In this document: one piece after another, positions 23,849-34,352 of the stretch
Layout of the letters: each line of letters begins with the position of its first letter
Position numbering within the stretch: the stretch's first letter is position 1
Origin: Phlegmacium glaucopus
Lineage: Eukaryota > Basidiomycota > Agaricomycetes > Agaricales > Cortinariaceae
Assembly: GCA_015039465.1 (NCBI GenBank)
Contig: MU130573.1
Location: 232,642 to 296,641 of the forward strand
Length of the DNA stretch: 64,000 nucleotides
Reading direction: 5' to 3'
Position numbers and translations under genes: made by a program
The notes under the pieces: generated by a model
What the model was told of the DNA's origin: nothing
Database searches by the model: none
What the model saw: only the letters and a program-made list of their open reading frames with translations

Positions 23849-26358
23849 ATGGCTCGTGCTTCAAGCCCTGCAAAGATCCCTCCCAAAACAGGTGGCTGAA
23901 AATCTAAACAACCGCCACCAAGTTACTTGTCAGTAAAGAAAACCGCGGCAAATGGCAAGAAGACCCATGGGAAAGCCCAAAATACCACTATAAATTATGA
24001 TGGACATATCCGTCGTGGCAAGGAATTCTTAGCGGCCTATTCTCGAGATGATCAGTTGAGTGAGGTCAGGGGGGAGAGTGACAGCGCAGCAAACACTGAC
24101 AGCGACACACCAATGGATCCCGAATTCCCTTACGCATTCACTGGCCCACCAGCAAAGTGCACACCATTTGCGCTCTCAACTTTTCTTGCATATAAATGTT
24201 TTACAGAGAATGTTGGAGTGTCGACGGCGTCCCAAGTCCATGCGGCATTTCTTCATTACTATGACAATATGTAGGTCATATTGCTGGCATTTATGATTGC
24301 CAAAAGACTCATCTTTAATACCAGGGATGGAGATAGGTTCCGTGGGCGCTGGATGCAGGATGGTGTTACAAAAGAGTGGATCGGAAATCCAGCTCGTTCT
24401 GGCGAGGTCGAAGACATGCTCAGCGCATGCAAAAACAAAGATGGTGAAGGGGAGAGGAAGCATTCACGGGCTATTACGATCCAAGATATGGAAGCCCTAT
24501 ATGTTTATTCAGAGAAAAACCTTGTGAAAAAGGAGGACGCCAGCGGCATACCATTAAGCTTATCGGAAGTTGGGTTGGCAGCGTCATCATTATTCTTCAA
24601 TGCTCTTTCAACGACTGGATTCACGATCTGGACACGGTATGGGAAATTGGTGGTTCCAACTTGCTCCAATACTGACTTACCAGAATTACTAGCAACTGTG
24701 AGACCATAAGCTTGCAGTATGGGAACCTTGAGTTCCCTGACTGGAGAAACCGACACCAAGGAGAATTTTTTACAGTTAATCTCCGAAATCGAAAGAATTG
24801 GCAGCGTAGAGTGAAAAAAAATGAACAGCAGTTAAACGGCAAGTACTTACCTTTTAGACTAGTAACTGGCTTGAACCAAGAGTGCTCATGGACGTGAATA
24901 TCCACAGGTCACACCTACAACATTTATGCTCAGCCGAAAACACCTGCCATTGATATGTATGTTCACATGCTGAAATGGCTTGATTTCTACGAAACGCACC
25001 TTTTGCGCCGTCCGCTCAGAGCTAACGATTATTTATTTCCAACAATTGGCGCAAATGGAACATCCACACATCCTGATCGAGGCATAACATCTGATGTTGC
25101 CAGGAGCAAGATTGTTGAGACAGCGGAGAAGGCAGGTATACGAGGCGCAAATGAATTCACCACACATTGTTTCCGTCGAGGTGGGGCCCAATATCGCTTC
25201 ATGTTTGCACCCGTGGAAGACCGTTGGACGTTGGCCCGGATTCGTTGGTGGGGGGGGTGGGCCTTGGGAGAACATGTAAGTCCTATGAGTTTTGGAGAAA
25301 AGTTTGGACTTTTTAGTAAATTTGCCAGCGCGACACGTTGATACGCTACCTACTTGATGAACTATACACATATGAGCAAGATCACAGCAACGCGCTGTGT
25401 CCTTCTCATGGCTCCGAGTCTGCTGGGGGATTACCACACGTTGACGAAAATGTCAATCCCGTAGCATCCATTACTGCCACCGCCACCGCTGAGTCACATA
25501 GAATGTTTTCCGCACAAGCTGAAGTTGCTCTGAGGCTCGAAAATCAGTTGAGTGAGCTTCGACAAGAATATACTCACCTAGCATCAAAAATAGACAAACC
25601 AAGATCCGAAAATGTTTTCGCAAGCAGCCTGAGCACTGCAAAATTGGTATGTTACTATACTACAGATATCCGTTGTGCAGCCTGTCATGTCTTCCTATAT
25701 GTAGTGGCAACCACAGTATCTGGCACCAACAACCTGGGAGAGATCAGCAGAAGGAATGATAGCAAATGAAAACGGGAGAACCTTTGACCCATATATCCAC
25801 TCGCTAAACCCATTTTACATCCAACCACCAACCATCCAAATCCCTTTCTCAACCGTTATCCCACCTGAGGTGGTATGCAATGTTGGCAATGTTGGCAATG
25901 ACAATAGTAGCCATTCCAATAACTGCCCTCCATTGAACCAACCTCCCAAACCATCCCACGTAATTCCAGAAATCGGCCGTAAATTGGGGGCAACAGCGTG
26001 GAGACAAGTCATCAAGGACTGGGAGGAAACAGATCCGAGTCGTTGCCATGATGTCGCACTCAAAGACTGGGATCCAGAGTGGCATCGATCTAATGGGGAA
26101 AGTGTCAAGTATGGGCAGCGGCAGATGATCGCAATTGAGTTTATTGAGCGGTGAATATCTTACCAAGCGCCCAAAGTTGATGTTTGGCCTGACTATTAGT
26201 TTCCTTTCAGTTATAACAGGGATGAGGAGGCTTTCGAAAAGGCTTACCCAGAACATCAGAGAGGTGTGATGCCGCTTCTCATAGCCATTCGAGCTGAGCA
26301 ACAGCGCCAGGGTTTATGCCATCGTCGACGGGGCAAAAAGAGAGCGGAGGACGAGTAA
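23849..26358 (+). CDS. Crypton tyrosine recombinase
   Basis: Eight exons (23849-23891, 23934-24270, 24325-24636, 24711-24838, 24908-25275, 25329-25646, 25705-26150, 26211-26358) keep frame throughout and give 699 aa. A basic N-terminus and a helical core-binding region come first (HAAFLHYYDN, DGDRFRGRWMQDG, ITIQDMEALYVYSEKNL). The catalytic domain follows: FTTHCFRRGGAQYRF supplies the HxxR box, RIRWWGGWALGEH the second His/Trp box, and RDTLIRYLLDELYTYEQDH the likely nucleophile Tyr. The C-terminal part (WRQVIKDWEETDPSR, LKDWDPEW, KYGQRQMIAIEFIERY) resembles the GCR1_C-type DNA-binding domain found in Cryptons. Intron 4 is a GC-AG intron (donor G|GCAAGT at 24839). No stop or frameshift, so it may still be active. 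It excises and integrates DNA through a circular intermediate, by family analogy. Confidence 0.8.
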
Positions 26359-26562
26359 AAAAAAACCTGCTGAATATCTAGTAGAATATCATATTAATCG
26401 TATTATTTATCCCAAAGTGAGATGTGAGCAGTGATGATTTTTCACCTGAGTTCACCTGAGTTAGTTTTCGAGTCGTCAATGGATGGTTCTGAGTCTCCTG
26501 ATGAAAGCAAGCTCGCAAGCTCATAAGGAGGAGAAGGTGGAGAAGACTAGTATGAAAAAAGA

Positions 26563-26810
26563 GTGAGGGGTGAACACAAAACGAACACAAGATCACAACA
26601 ATCACAACACTCACGACGTGCGGTAGTAGTGGTACGAAACGCGGTACGAAAAGTGGAACCCACAAAGTGGAACCCAGGCTGGAGTTTGGATGGCGGAGCT
26701 GACAGCAAAGGGCACAACGACGACGTGCGGTATGAAAAGTGGAACCCAGGCTGGAGTTTGGAGTCCTGGACGACGGTGGAGCTGATAGCAAAGGGCCTAG
26801 GGCCCCTTTT
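26563..26810. repeat. short tandem duplication
   Basis: GAAAAGTGGAACCCAGGCTG followed by GAGTTTGGA and, after a short gap, GGAGCTGA(C/T)AGCAAAGG occurs twice, from about 26,655 and about 26,728. A partial third GTGGAACCCA lies just upstream. It makes a two-copy minisatellite of about 75-80 bp, located 3' of the Crypton gene. Confidence 0.6.
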
Positions 26811-27104
26811 TTTCGTTATCATGAGGTGGGAAGCGCCCGGCTCGTCTCCCTTGGTTACCATAAGCGGCATAGCACGGCGAGGCACCGTCAGCTCCGGGGA
26901 GCCGAGCAAGCCGCCTAGGTCCATGTGTGACATCAGCTTGATCACAAATTCCCTTAAAAGGCTACGGCAAGCTCTCGGCTGCTTAGGCCCGCTTAAAGTC
27001 TACGACATAAGTTTTCCCATCTACCATGACATTTCCCCCCGAATCCCCCGTCGCAAGGGCACTCTGGCCTCATTCAACCCTTAAACTATGTTCCCTTGCC
27101 ATTA

Positions 27105-27717
27105 CAGCTGGTTCGGAAAACCTTGTCGGGTCAAGTTTTGTTTGTTGATTTTTTTTTTTGATGGCCCAGACCTAATTTGGAAAAACCGTTGCTAAGCATC
27201 TCAATTTGGAGCGCAGAGATGGCCAAATTATATGCAGTGACAGCAACAGTGAGCGTCCGCATGATTCAAGTTCACAAATACAAGTTTCAGTTTCTGTTAG
27301 TTTCATCTACATATAACAGTCTTTACTATGAGTCAACCCATCTTACAATAATTCAATACAACCTCCTCAATATGTGTTTGTTGAGGATAATCCACCCTCA
27401 CCATCTCTAAGTGACCTTGAAGTTGAGGTATTTGGTGAGTAACGAGCATTTTCCTGATCATTTACATACTAAAACTAAAAAAAAGGGTATCAACTTGCCC
27501 CGTGATGATAAACCATATCTAGTGTATACTTAGTACGACGACGATAATGTATCAGTCGCTATGACTGGTGCTCGCAGACCAGCTTGCCGTCGCCGTCATT
27601 TGACTCTGTGCTCCAAATTGAGACGCTTAGCAACGGTTTTTCCAAATTAGGTCTGGGCCATCAAAAAAAAAAATCAACAAAAAAAACTTGACCCGACAAG
27701 GTTTTCCGAACCAGCTG
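27105..27717. mobile_element. 613-bp MITE with long inverted ends and TA target duplication
   Basis: The left end CAGCTGGTTCGGAAAACCTT and the following 95 bp (through GATGGCCCAGACCTAATTTGG and CAATTTGGAGC) recur inverted at the right end. TA lies immediately outside both ends (27103-27104 and 27718-27719). A Tc1/mariner-type non-autonomous element, nested in the larger hAT-like insertion. The two arms differ only by a few bases. The unique centre of about 390 bp has no recognisable gene. Confidence 0.8.
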
Positions 27718-27895
27718 TAACACATGTTCTACCTCCCTCTGTTGGTAATAAAAAGACCTACAGACATGTTTTCGGCCTTGGATGGCTTATCACCATGTAT
27801 ACCCATCAATATCCTGTACCCTAGTGCCGTTTGGAGCCAATGATTTTGATTTTTTTTTTTCAAACTTGTGTTGTTCTTCCTTCTTCTAAGCTGCC

Positions 27896-28066
27896 ATGGA
27901 TTTCACCTCACAAGAACAAGCTCGCTATTATTCATTCCAGTATCCTGGATATCATGGTCCTTCATCAAATGCCATTCCATCCTCTGACATGGCATTTTTG
28001 GAAGATATGATATCTTCTGGATGTTTGGATGAATTAAATAGCTTGATTGAATCTCGAAGTACATAG
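27896..28066 (+). CDS. possible 56-aa ORF or exon remnant
   Basis: An ATG in a good context (CTGCCATGG) directly after a polypyrimidine-AG tract (CTTCCTTCTTCTAAG) opens 56 codons (MDFTSQEQARYYSFQYPGYH...). The composition is protein-like (Tyr, Ser, Pro, acidic). It may be a leftover 5' exon of the autonomous parent of the hAT-like element, or chance. No domain recognised. Confidence 0.25.
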   Translation: MDFTSQEQARYYSFQYPGYHGPSSNAIPSSDMAFLEDMISSGCLDELNSLIESRST

Positions 28067-28244
28067 GAGAACACTTATATATTAATAACATCTATTTAGT
28101 ATTCTAGTTGCTTGGTTTAATCTAATGGACTCTTGCTCTCGAAAACATTCATAAAACTTAAGAAACTAATTGGCACTGGGATGGACTACCGATGTGATTG
28201 GTACCGGGCTTGAGTCGGCTCAGGCTTGGCTCGCGGCAACACTA

Positions 28245-28252
28245 GTCGGATA
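28245..28252. repeat. right 8-bp target site duplication of the hAT-like element
   Basis: GTCGGATA, identical to the left copy at 22495-22502. Confidence 0.85.
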
Positions 28253-28787
28253 TAGCGCACAATGGCCTAGGCTCAACTAAGCCACCAACATGAGAGGGGC
28301 TTATAACAAAGTCCGCATTTCATCAGGGCAGTGCATAGTTTTGGGTAAATGAATTTATAGTGTCCTGTGAAGTGACTTCCGAGGTCAACATCATAGATAG
28401 AATATGTTTAAAGACATCCTAGGAATATAAATCTCAATTTTTTGTATTTTTCAAGTTCACGCAGGTGGGACAAGCCTTCATTCAAAATGATGGCTCATTT
28501 TCTATTCCTTGTCACGGCTATCATAGTCCGGCAATAAAAAATGGTCATCGAAGACTACCCTAGACTACCTTTTTTATCTAATGGTTGTGACCCGGGCAAC
28601 ACTGCCCTGCCATGTGACGGACAAGACCGTCCACCTCCGTCCACACGTGGACGATTTTGGTACGAGACTACACAATGGCCCAAATAGGAACATCGTTTGT
28701 GCCTTTGTATTTATCTCCGTCTTATTATCCTATCCTCTCATTGTTCAGTACTGGTGATAAGCCTATCTCCCAGCCTTGTCAGACGCG
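28253..28787. other. intergenic, original upstream flank of RPL31
   Basis: Sequence that adjoined the RPL31 5' region before the 5.7-kb insertion, and now the upstream region of the CFEM gene. No gene seen. Confidence 0.4.
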
Positions 28788-28795
28788 TATAAAAA
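28788..28795 (+). promoter_or_regulatory. TATA box of the CFEM gene
   Basis: TATAAAAA, 93 bp upstream of the start codon, followed by a pyrimidine-rich leader (CTTTTCCCTACTTCCCCCTT) and CACCACCACC before the ATG. A good fungal core promoter. Confidence 0.6.
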
Positions 28796-28880
28796 CCACC
28801 GTTCAACTTTTCCCTACTTCCCCCTTATCTGTGATACTCCACGGTCTCTACCCCTTCTCTACCCAACCATCACCACCACC

Positions 28881-29483
28881 ATGCATTTCGCTACCGTATT
28901 CACCCTTGCCGCTGCTGTTGTCTCCACATCCGCCTCCCTCGTTGCTCGTCAATCTCTCCCTGGTAAGTGACTCAAATAATGCACACCGTAAGCTATCAAT
29001 TCATATTATACTCTCTATAGATTGCGCTGCTTCATGCCTTCTCAATGCAAACCTCAATGGTTGTATAGTATCTGATACCCACTGTCTCTGCACGAATCAA
29101 GTCTTCGTTAGCTCCACCACACAGTGCATCGAGACCTCATGCTCAGGTAGCGACCTACAAAACGCCCTCAGCTATTCTCAAGCATTATGTGCTGCAGTTG
29201 TGCGTCCCTCCTTTGTTTATAAAGATTCTTAGTATACTCATATTTCTTTTCTTGTACATAGGGTGTTACCTTGAGTAACACTGCCGCTGCCTCAACCAGC
29301 ACAACAGCTTCAGCTGCTACCACGGTTTCGGCTGCTACCACAGCTTCCAGCGGTTCAGCCTCCAGCGGTTCAGCCTCCAGCGGTTCAGCTTCTGCTACCC
29401 CTTCCAAAGCCGCTGCTGCCGCACACGGCGCCAACACTTTCGTCGGCCTTGCAGCTGTTGGCTTAGTCGCTCTCGCCCTCTAA
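28881..29483 (+). CDS. CFEM-domain, probably GPI-anchored cell-surface protein
   Basis: Three exons (28881-28962, 29021-29199, 29262-29483) give 160 aa. A signal peptide (MHFATVFTLAAAVVSTSASL) is followed by a dibasic-like VAR site and the cysteine module DCAASCLLNANLNGC ... CLC ... CIETSC ... C with eight Cys, the CFEM pattern. A Ser/Ala/Thr-rich stalk contains three tandem SSGSA units. The end, ANTFVGLAAVGLVALAL, is a hydrophobic GPI-attachment tail. CFEM proteins act at the fungal wall and membrane, some in haem or iron uptake and some in host interaction; which applies here is unknown. A TATA box lies 93 bp upstream. Transcribed away from the insertion next to RPL31. Confidence 0.9.
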
Positions 29484-29897
29484 TAACCCAAGTTAGAGAT
29501 GCACCATCCCTCTCACCACTCGTTCAACATCACCTTTTGTTCGAACTCTTGTTACCTACCAAATCTTTTTTGATATGATTTGGTATCACCTCTTGTTAAA
29601 ATCCATATAACTTTATCAAGTATTGTATTTTTCGTTTGGGATTAACTATTTATATCAATACCCCCTCGCTCCTCCCTTCTGTGTGACCCCTGCTTCGGCT
29701 GTTGTTATGTTGGGATGCAGGATGAGAAATTTCGTACTCCGAAAGGTATGCCTACTGGTGCACCCATGTGATTTGCCCCTGTCTGCCAAGCAAACTCCAC
29801 TCCCTCGGGCAACATAACATCACCCACTTCACCAAACACAGAATCCTTCTCTTAAATAAAAAATAAATTTAAAAATAAAAATAAAATAAACCCTCAT
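29484..29897. other. 3' intergenic
   Basis: Between the CFEM gene and the 3' end of the RNase H gene. Contains an A-rich AAATAAAA array at 29,855-29,890, a plausible polyadenylation region for the minus-strand gene. Confidence 0.45.
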
Positions 29898-30572
29898 TCA
29901 AAATGCCGCCCCATCCTTTGCATACTCGTCTGCTTCATTCCACTCCCTAGGAATTTTCCAAAACTGTACCAACACCCCTCTCCCTTCCAACTTCCTAAGT
30001 TTCGCCTCCAACTTCTTCCACAAATCCTGGTTCGCAACTGGATTCCCAGTAACCGTCTCCCATCCATTACAACGCCAATTTAATATCCACACCGAGATAC
30101 CTTGGACAACATATTTAGAATCACACGCTAATACAATTCTTGAAAACCCTTCTTGAGCCCAAAATTTGAAAGTGAGTGAAGCTAATACAGCACGAAGCTC
30201 TGCGCGATTGCTCGTTTGTGGGTTTCCGTCTTGTTCGAGAGGTCTGGAAATAGGTGAATACCCTTGTGGTGCAAAGACGACACCATAGCCAGCTCGTGCG
30301 GTGGATAAACCGTTGTCGAGAGCGCTACCATCGACGAACATGAGCATTTCGGAAGGGTTTGTGCAACGCACGAAGCGGTAGTCGGGGTTTTTACAGAGGT
30401 TAAGTTTGACAGTGTAGAGATCGCTAGGTCTGGATGTCGGATTCGGAGGGATGAAAATGCGGTTGTCGTCAGCTACATCTGGTGCGATTGGTAGGAGGTC
30501 TTGCCAACCCAGGTAACCTTTGCTGATTGTGGGGGAAGACGAGGGGTCGATTGTGTAGAGTCTCTCAGACAT
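29898..30572 (-). CDS. RNase H1-like protein
   Basis: One uninterrupted frame of 224 aa. The RNase H fold is clear: MLMFVDGSALDNG (first Asp), TSNRAELRAVLASL (Glu), IVLACDSKYVVQGI (second Asp), GWETVTGNPVANQDLW, and EWNEADEYAKDGA (last Asp), so all four catalytic acids are present. The N-terminal 80 residues (SERLYTIDPSSSP...IFIPPNP) are not a hybrid-binding domain and have no recognised motif. I start it at MSERLY; an upstream in-frame ATG-less extension exists. No transposon sequence adjoins it, and stand-alone proteins of this type are frequent in Agaricomycetes. It should cleave the RNA strand of RNA-DNA hybrids, by family analogy. Confidence 0.85.
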   Translation of the reverse strand: MSERLYTIDPSSSPTISKGYLGWQDLLPIAPDVADDNRIFIPPNPTSRPSDLYTVKLNLCKNPDYRFVRCTNPSEMLMFVDGSALDNGLSTARAGYGVVFAPQGYSPISRPLEQDGNPQTSNRAELRAVLASLTFKFWAQEGFSRIVLACDSKYVVQGISVWILNWRCNGWETVTGNPVANQDLWKKLEAKLRKLEGRGVLVQFWKIPREWNEADEYAKDGAAF

Positions 30573-31155
30573 GGTAGTAAGAAGACAAAAACAATTGCAA
30601 ACGCGGAGATGAACTTGTTTCTTTTTCAAAGGAATTTAATTGACGCGTTTTCACACCGAGATAACAATGCAGATCGGCAAAAGCATCCGATTCGTCTTGT
30701 GACTCTCACAATTTTCAAATACTTCTCTGTAGTAGAGCTTGTAGACTTGTAGTGGAGGCGTCAACACACGAAATTGTATGAGACCAATATTGAATAATGG
30801 TGACTACTACCCAGGTTGTACGCTCGTCAAGATCACCAGCTTCACCAACTTGTCTCCAGTCTGTCACTATAAGCGTGGAATGACGATCCAGATTCCAGAG
30901 AGCCTGGAGTGTATATTTGAAGTGGCCCTCTCCCTTTCGCGATCGCCTCACACACTTATTCTAACGTAGATTTTTAAAAAAACCAAATTGTCATGATTAT
31001 TCAATTTCGTTAAGAACGAGCCTTTATTTGTTTAGTACATTTACCCACACGAACAACCTAGAAGAAAAAGAGAATAGCTGTCACCGAAATATAAGTACAA
31101 TCATCGTTGATCATCGTCCGATTTCCTGCTTCATCGTATTTTAGATAAGTATCAT

Positions 31156-32287
31156 CTATGATACGACAGTAGCCTGAAAAAAAAAGAAAAGAGGAAATCA
31201 GCATCGCCTTTGATGATTCGGGAACCTTCCAATCAAAAAAAATAAAATTGGATCCGCCACTTACCTTCTGCAGCGCAACATTAGCCTGTGCAAGTATCCT
31301 CCCATTAACTGACGTCCCAGTTTGGATCGTGATCGATTTCTTTCCGAGAACCACGCCTTCGAGATGCGAGCCCACGCCGAGTGTTACAGCGCCGGATACT
31401 ACCCAGACAATGTTCGATGCCTGGGCGCCTCCGAGAAGGATCGTCTGCACTCCTGTCGAGAGGCCGAAGGTGCCTGCAATTTGGAATATCCAAGCTATCA
31501 GGTGTGGAAATTATTGTTGAGTTTTGAAATTTGATGATTGATTAAATGGATTTCAAAAAGCACATACTATCCGTAGGGCTCCCAGAAATAGTAAAAGCGC
31601 TTGCCGCGTTAACCGAGCTTGACCACTTGTACAATCCCGGCACCAAAATCAGTCCGCCAATGTTGCCTATAATTAATCAAATATAAATACATAAAAAGTG
31701 TCATCAGTAGTACATTTTAAAAATATAAATCGACATAGTAAACCAAAGAAACAAAGAAACTCACCACTAGAAAGGTTCACGAAATTCGGATTCACCCTCC
31801 CACTTGCGTCAGTAAAGGCAGTCTGCATGTCCGAGATGGCAGTAGTGAGCTGCGAAGGCGTCGGCGATTTATATGACGCAGCGAACAACTTCCCGACGAC
31901 CTGCAACGACGTGGAGAAGGTCCCGCTTGCGTCTAGCGTGAGGGAGAAGCCCGTCAAGCCTGTCGAGGAAACGGGGCTCACCCCGATGTTCCCCGCTGCG
32001 TTATGGCACCATCATCAGATAACGGAATAGTTAAATGTTTGTCCTGTAACTACTAGTACTTACTGATCGAGGAAAACGGGACAGTCGATACACCTGTCTG
32101 GGCGAGGATGGCGTAGTTGCCTGCGGTGCGCAGGTTGACTGGAGTAGGACCAAGAAGAGCAAATGCACTGTTGGCGATAGCCTGGCAAGCAGAAGTTAGT
32201 ATTTTAAGATTGTCCAAATACTAGGCTAACGCATGTACACACCAACAGACCAAGAGCAAGCGCGGCAAAGTTGATATTGGATCGCAT
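31156..32287 (-). CDS. secreted ice-binding protein (DUF3494), copy 1
   Basis: Six exons (32287-32243, 32181-32064, 31995-31765, 31666-31568, 31494-31265, 31173-31156) give 246 aa. The signal peptide is MRSNINFAALALGLL then AIANSAFA. The mature part has the DUF3494 landmarks: VNLRTAGNYAILAQTGVST, GNIGVSPVSSTGLTGFSLTL, TAISDMQTAFTDASGRVNP, GNIGGLILVPGLYKWSS, TISGSPTD-T-WIFQIAG, LGGAQASNIVWVVSGAVTLG and TGTSVNGRILAQANVALQ. This is the right-handed beta-helix ice-binding or antifreeze fold known from snow-mould and other basidiomycetes. It would be exported and bind ice crystals or inhibit recrystallisation. A TATA-like TATTTAAG lies about 93 bp upstream. Confidence 0.92.
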
Positions 32288-32379
32288 ATTTTACGGTTCA
32301 CTCGAGTTGACTTTTCAAGGGCTAGTAAAAGAAAGGAGATGAGCAACTAAAGAACACCTAACTGACGAATTTCGAAGTG

Positions 32380-32387
32380 CTTAAATA
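32380..32387 (-). promoter_or_regulatory. TATA-like box of ice-binding gene 1
   Basis: TATTTAAG on the minus strand, about 93 bp before the start codon. The same octamer sits at the same distance in copy 3 but is AATTTAAG in copy 2. Confidence 0.5.
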
Positions 32388-32399
32388 CCTTCAAAATTT

Positions 32400-32830
32400 A
32401 AGAGAGCGTCATAGCGTTTATGACGCATGGGTACCCGAGGTTCTGGTTCTAACGGTGTATGGCATCGAAAATGGCACCATATTCTATGCTTCTATGTTTT
32501 TCTCTATGTGTGTGACAAGAAGGTCTATTCATTAACTTCAACCCTAAGGCACCAACCTCCGAGTCGAGGTGCTTAATTGCGCCATACAAAATTCTACGCT
32601 TCTATAGCGTCATAGCGTTTAAGGCATCAAAAAAAGCTCCATGATTATATGCTTATACATTTTTCGCCGTGTGCGTGACAAGCGGGTCTGTTCATTAACT
32701 TCCACGTAAGGCATCAATGCCTTTAACCGTATCCTGCTTCTATGTTTTTCTCCGCATGAGGACATGCGTGTTGATTAACTCCCACGTAAGGTGTTCTCGG
32801 AGTCAAAGTTTAGTACTTACCGGAAGCCAT
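32400..32830. repeat. imperfect tandem repeats upstream of ice-binding gene 1
   Basis: A unit of roughly 100-130 bp containing CTATGTTTTTCTC, GTGTGACAAG, GTCT(A/G)TTCATTAACTTC and CACGTAAGGCA is repeated about three times with variation. The same array lies upstream of copies 2 (35,580-35,990) and 3 (37,150-37,440, inverted). No gene. Confidence 0.55.
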
Positions 32831-33700
32831 GCTATCCATCCGTTCATGGTGATTCCAGTCCTCATTCACGGAATTTGGATATAAAGGCATTCGTCGTTGA
32901 CAGTGATGGATAAAGAGAGAGAGAGCCGATCGCAGTATGCAGATCAGGTCCTCAAGTCAACGACGAAGCGAAAACTGGTCGATGCACGGATGTCAAGGAA
33001 TTAGTTGCCCGAATACGGAAGTTGCATGTTTATTACAATGCGCTAAATTGGGCTGTGCGCGATTTCTTCAAATTGGTGAACGGTTAAATGTGGAGGAGGC
33101 GAGTTCGACTGAAACGAAGTAAAAATTTCAAAAGGTGCTCAAAGGTATGCGAATACCATGAGTCGACATCTTTGACAATACTCCCTCTCGAAATACCTCC
33201 TCCTTCCTTCTTACAGCTCTATTAACTCTGCGTCAGCCCAACTCACTGGCAATCACTTGCTCGCGAAAGAAGGATGGATGAGAAAATGAACGTACGTGAC
33301 CGTGGATCGACAACTGGCATGTTGACATCATCATCGTCAACTGCATACCAATCTTGAAGTTCGCCTCCTCTAGACGCCGAAAAATGACATGAGTGTATTG
33401 TATGGACAAACGAAATAATGCTGACCGGCGTTGATCTTTGTTCAACCCAGATTGGCCCTAAGATTGACACGCGATGTGCACTTTACTCTCTTGTGATCGG
33501 CACCATAGTAAGTTTGTGACGATGAAGATCTTGACAGCCCTGGTAAATCCAGCCTGGGTGCTGAGCTATCGATGAACAATCGAGTGCTTTGGCTACAAAA
33601 AGAAGCATAGTCATAATCCAGAAGGATAACGTCCAACGTTTAAATTCAAAGCTAACTTTCGCCTTGATCAAGAACAGACTATCGTTGGGTTGGTTTCAAG

Positions 33701-33726
33701 TTCAATCTCCGGAGGCGGAGATTGAA
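33701..33726. repeat. 26-bp palindrome at duplication boundary
   Basis: TTCAATCTCC, a 6-nt centre, then GGAGATTGAA. Near-identical copies occur at 36,401-36,425 and 39,231-39,256, each close to an edge of the duplicated ice-binding gene blocks. Confidence 0.7.
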
Positions 33727-34352
33727 AGGCATTAGAAAGTAATTTTCATCGTTTGTTTACCCAGTGCTCGTCAAGATCACTGCCAGCTTCACCAACCTGT
33801 CTCCAGTCTGTCACTATGAGCGTGGAATGACGATCCAGATTCCAGAGAGCCTGGAGTGCACATTTGAAGTGGCCTTCTCTCCGCTTCGCGATCGCCTCAC
33901 ATGGACGTAGATTAAACAACACTGCCCGTCTTCACAAAATTGCCCTCCGCCCTGCAGAACTGCTCAAACGCCCTCATTCGTCCCTCTCCCATACATCAAC
34001 AACATCAAACAGTTCATCCGATTTATCAGCGCGCTCACCGAAGAGAAAGAAGAAACGTAAATAGAGCTGGAACCACTCCACGATTGCTAACATGTAGCAA
34101 CGCTACCGGGTACTATTTTTTAGTAGTGCTTAGATACTTTTTGTGTCGTAGGTAGTCCCTCAATTGTAACAAAAACAAAATTGTCATCATTATTCAATTT
34201 CATTACATAAGAACGAGCCTTTATTTGTTTAGTACATTTACCCACAGGAACAACCTAGAAGAAAAAGAAAATAGCTGTCACCAAAACACAAGTACAATCA
34301 TCGTTGATCATCTTCCGATTTCCTGCTTCATCGTATTTTAGATATGTATCAT

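Larger units (their letters stand above)
22503..28244. mobile_element. 5.74-kb insertion with hAT-like ends and 8-bp target duplication
   Basis: Left terminus TAGTGTTGCCGCGAGCCAAG is repeated inverted at the right terminus and the identity extends over 25 bp. The flanks carry the perfect duplication GTCGGATA (22495-22502 and 28245-28252). An 8-bp duplication with TAGTGTTG-type ends is the signature of hAT transposons. Both ends also contain repeated CTCAAGCCTGA / GGCTTGAG motifs typical of subterminal transposase sites. No hAT transposase is present. The interior instead carries an intact Crypton gene and a TA-flanked MITE, so this looks like a non-autonomous hAT carrier with nested insertions. 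Confidence 0.85.
30705..33745. repeat. left arm of large inverted repeat carrying ice-binding gene 1
   Basis: The sequence from about 30,705 (fragment TTGACGAGCGTACAACCTGG read on the minus strand), through ice-binding gene 1, its upstream region and the 33.0-33.7 kb segment, is matched in reverse order and orientation at about 36,360-39,095. The arms have diverged by substitutions and small indels. Boundaries are approximate. Confidence 0.7.

Noticed and set aside
24271..24324. TAG directly after DNM in the Crypton gene
   Set aside because: It is the second codon of a 54-nt GT-AG intron (GTAGGT...ACCAG); removing it gives the expected YYDN-MDGDRFRGRW join.
26563..27084. 173-codon plus-strand frame downstream of the Crypton
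   Set aside because: Mostly a translated tandem duplication (KVEPTKWNPGWSL / YEKWNPGWSLESW) with no domain; likely chance.
29168..29437. 89-codon minus-strand frame rich in Ala, Glu and Val
   Set aside because: Antisense of the Ser/Ala stalk of the CFEM protein.
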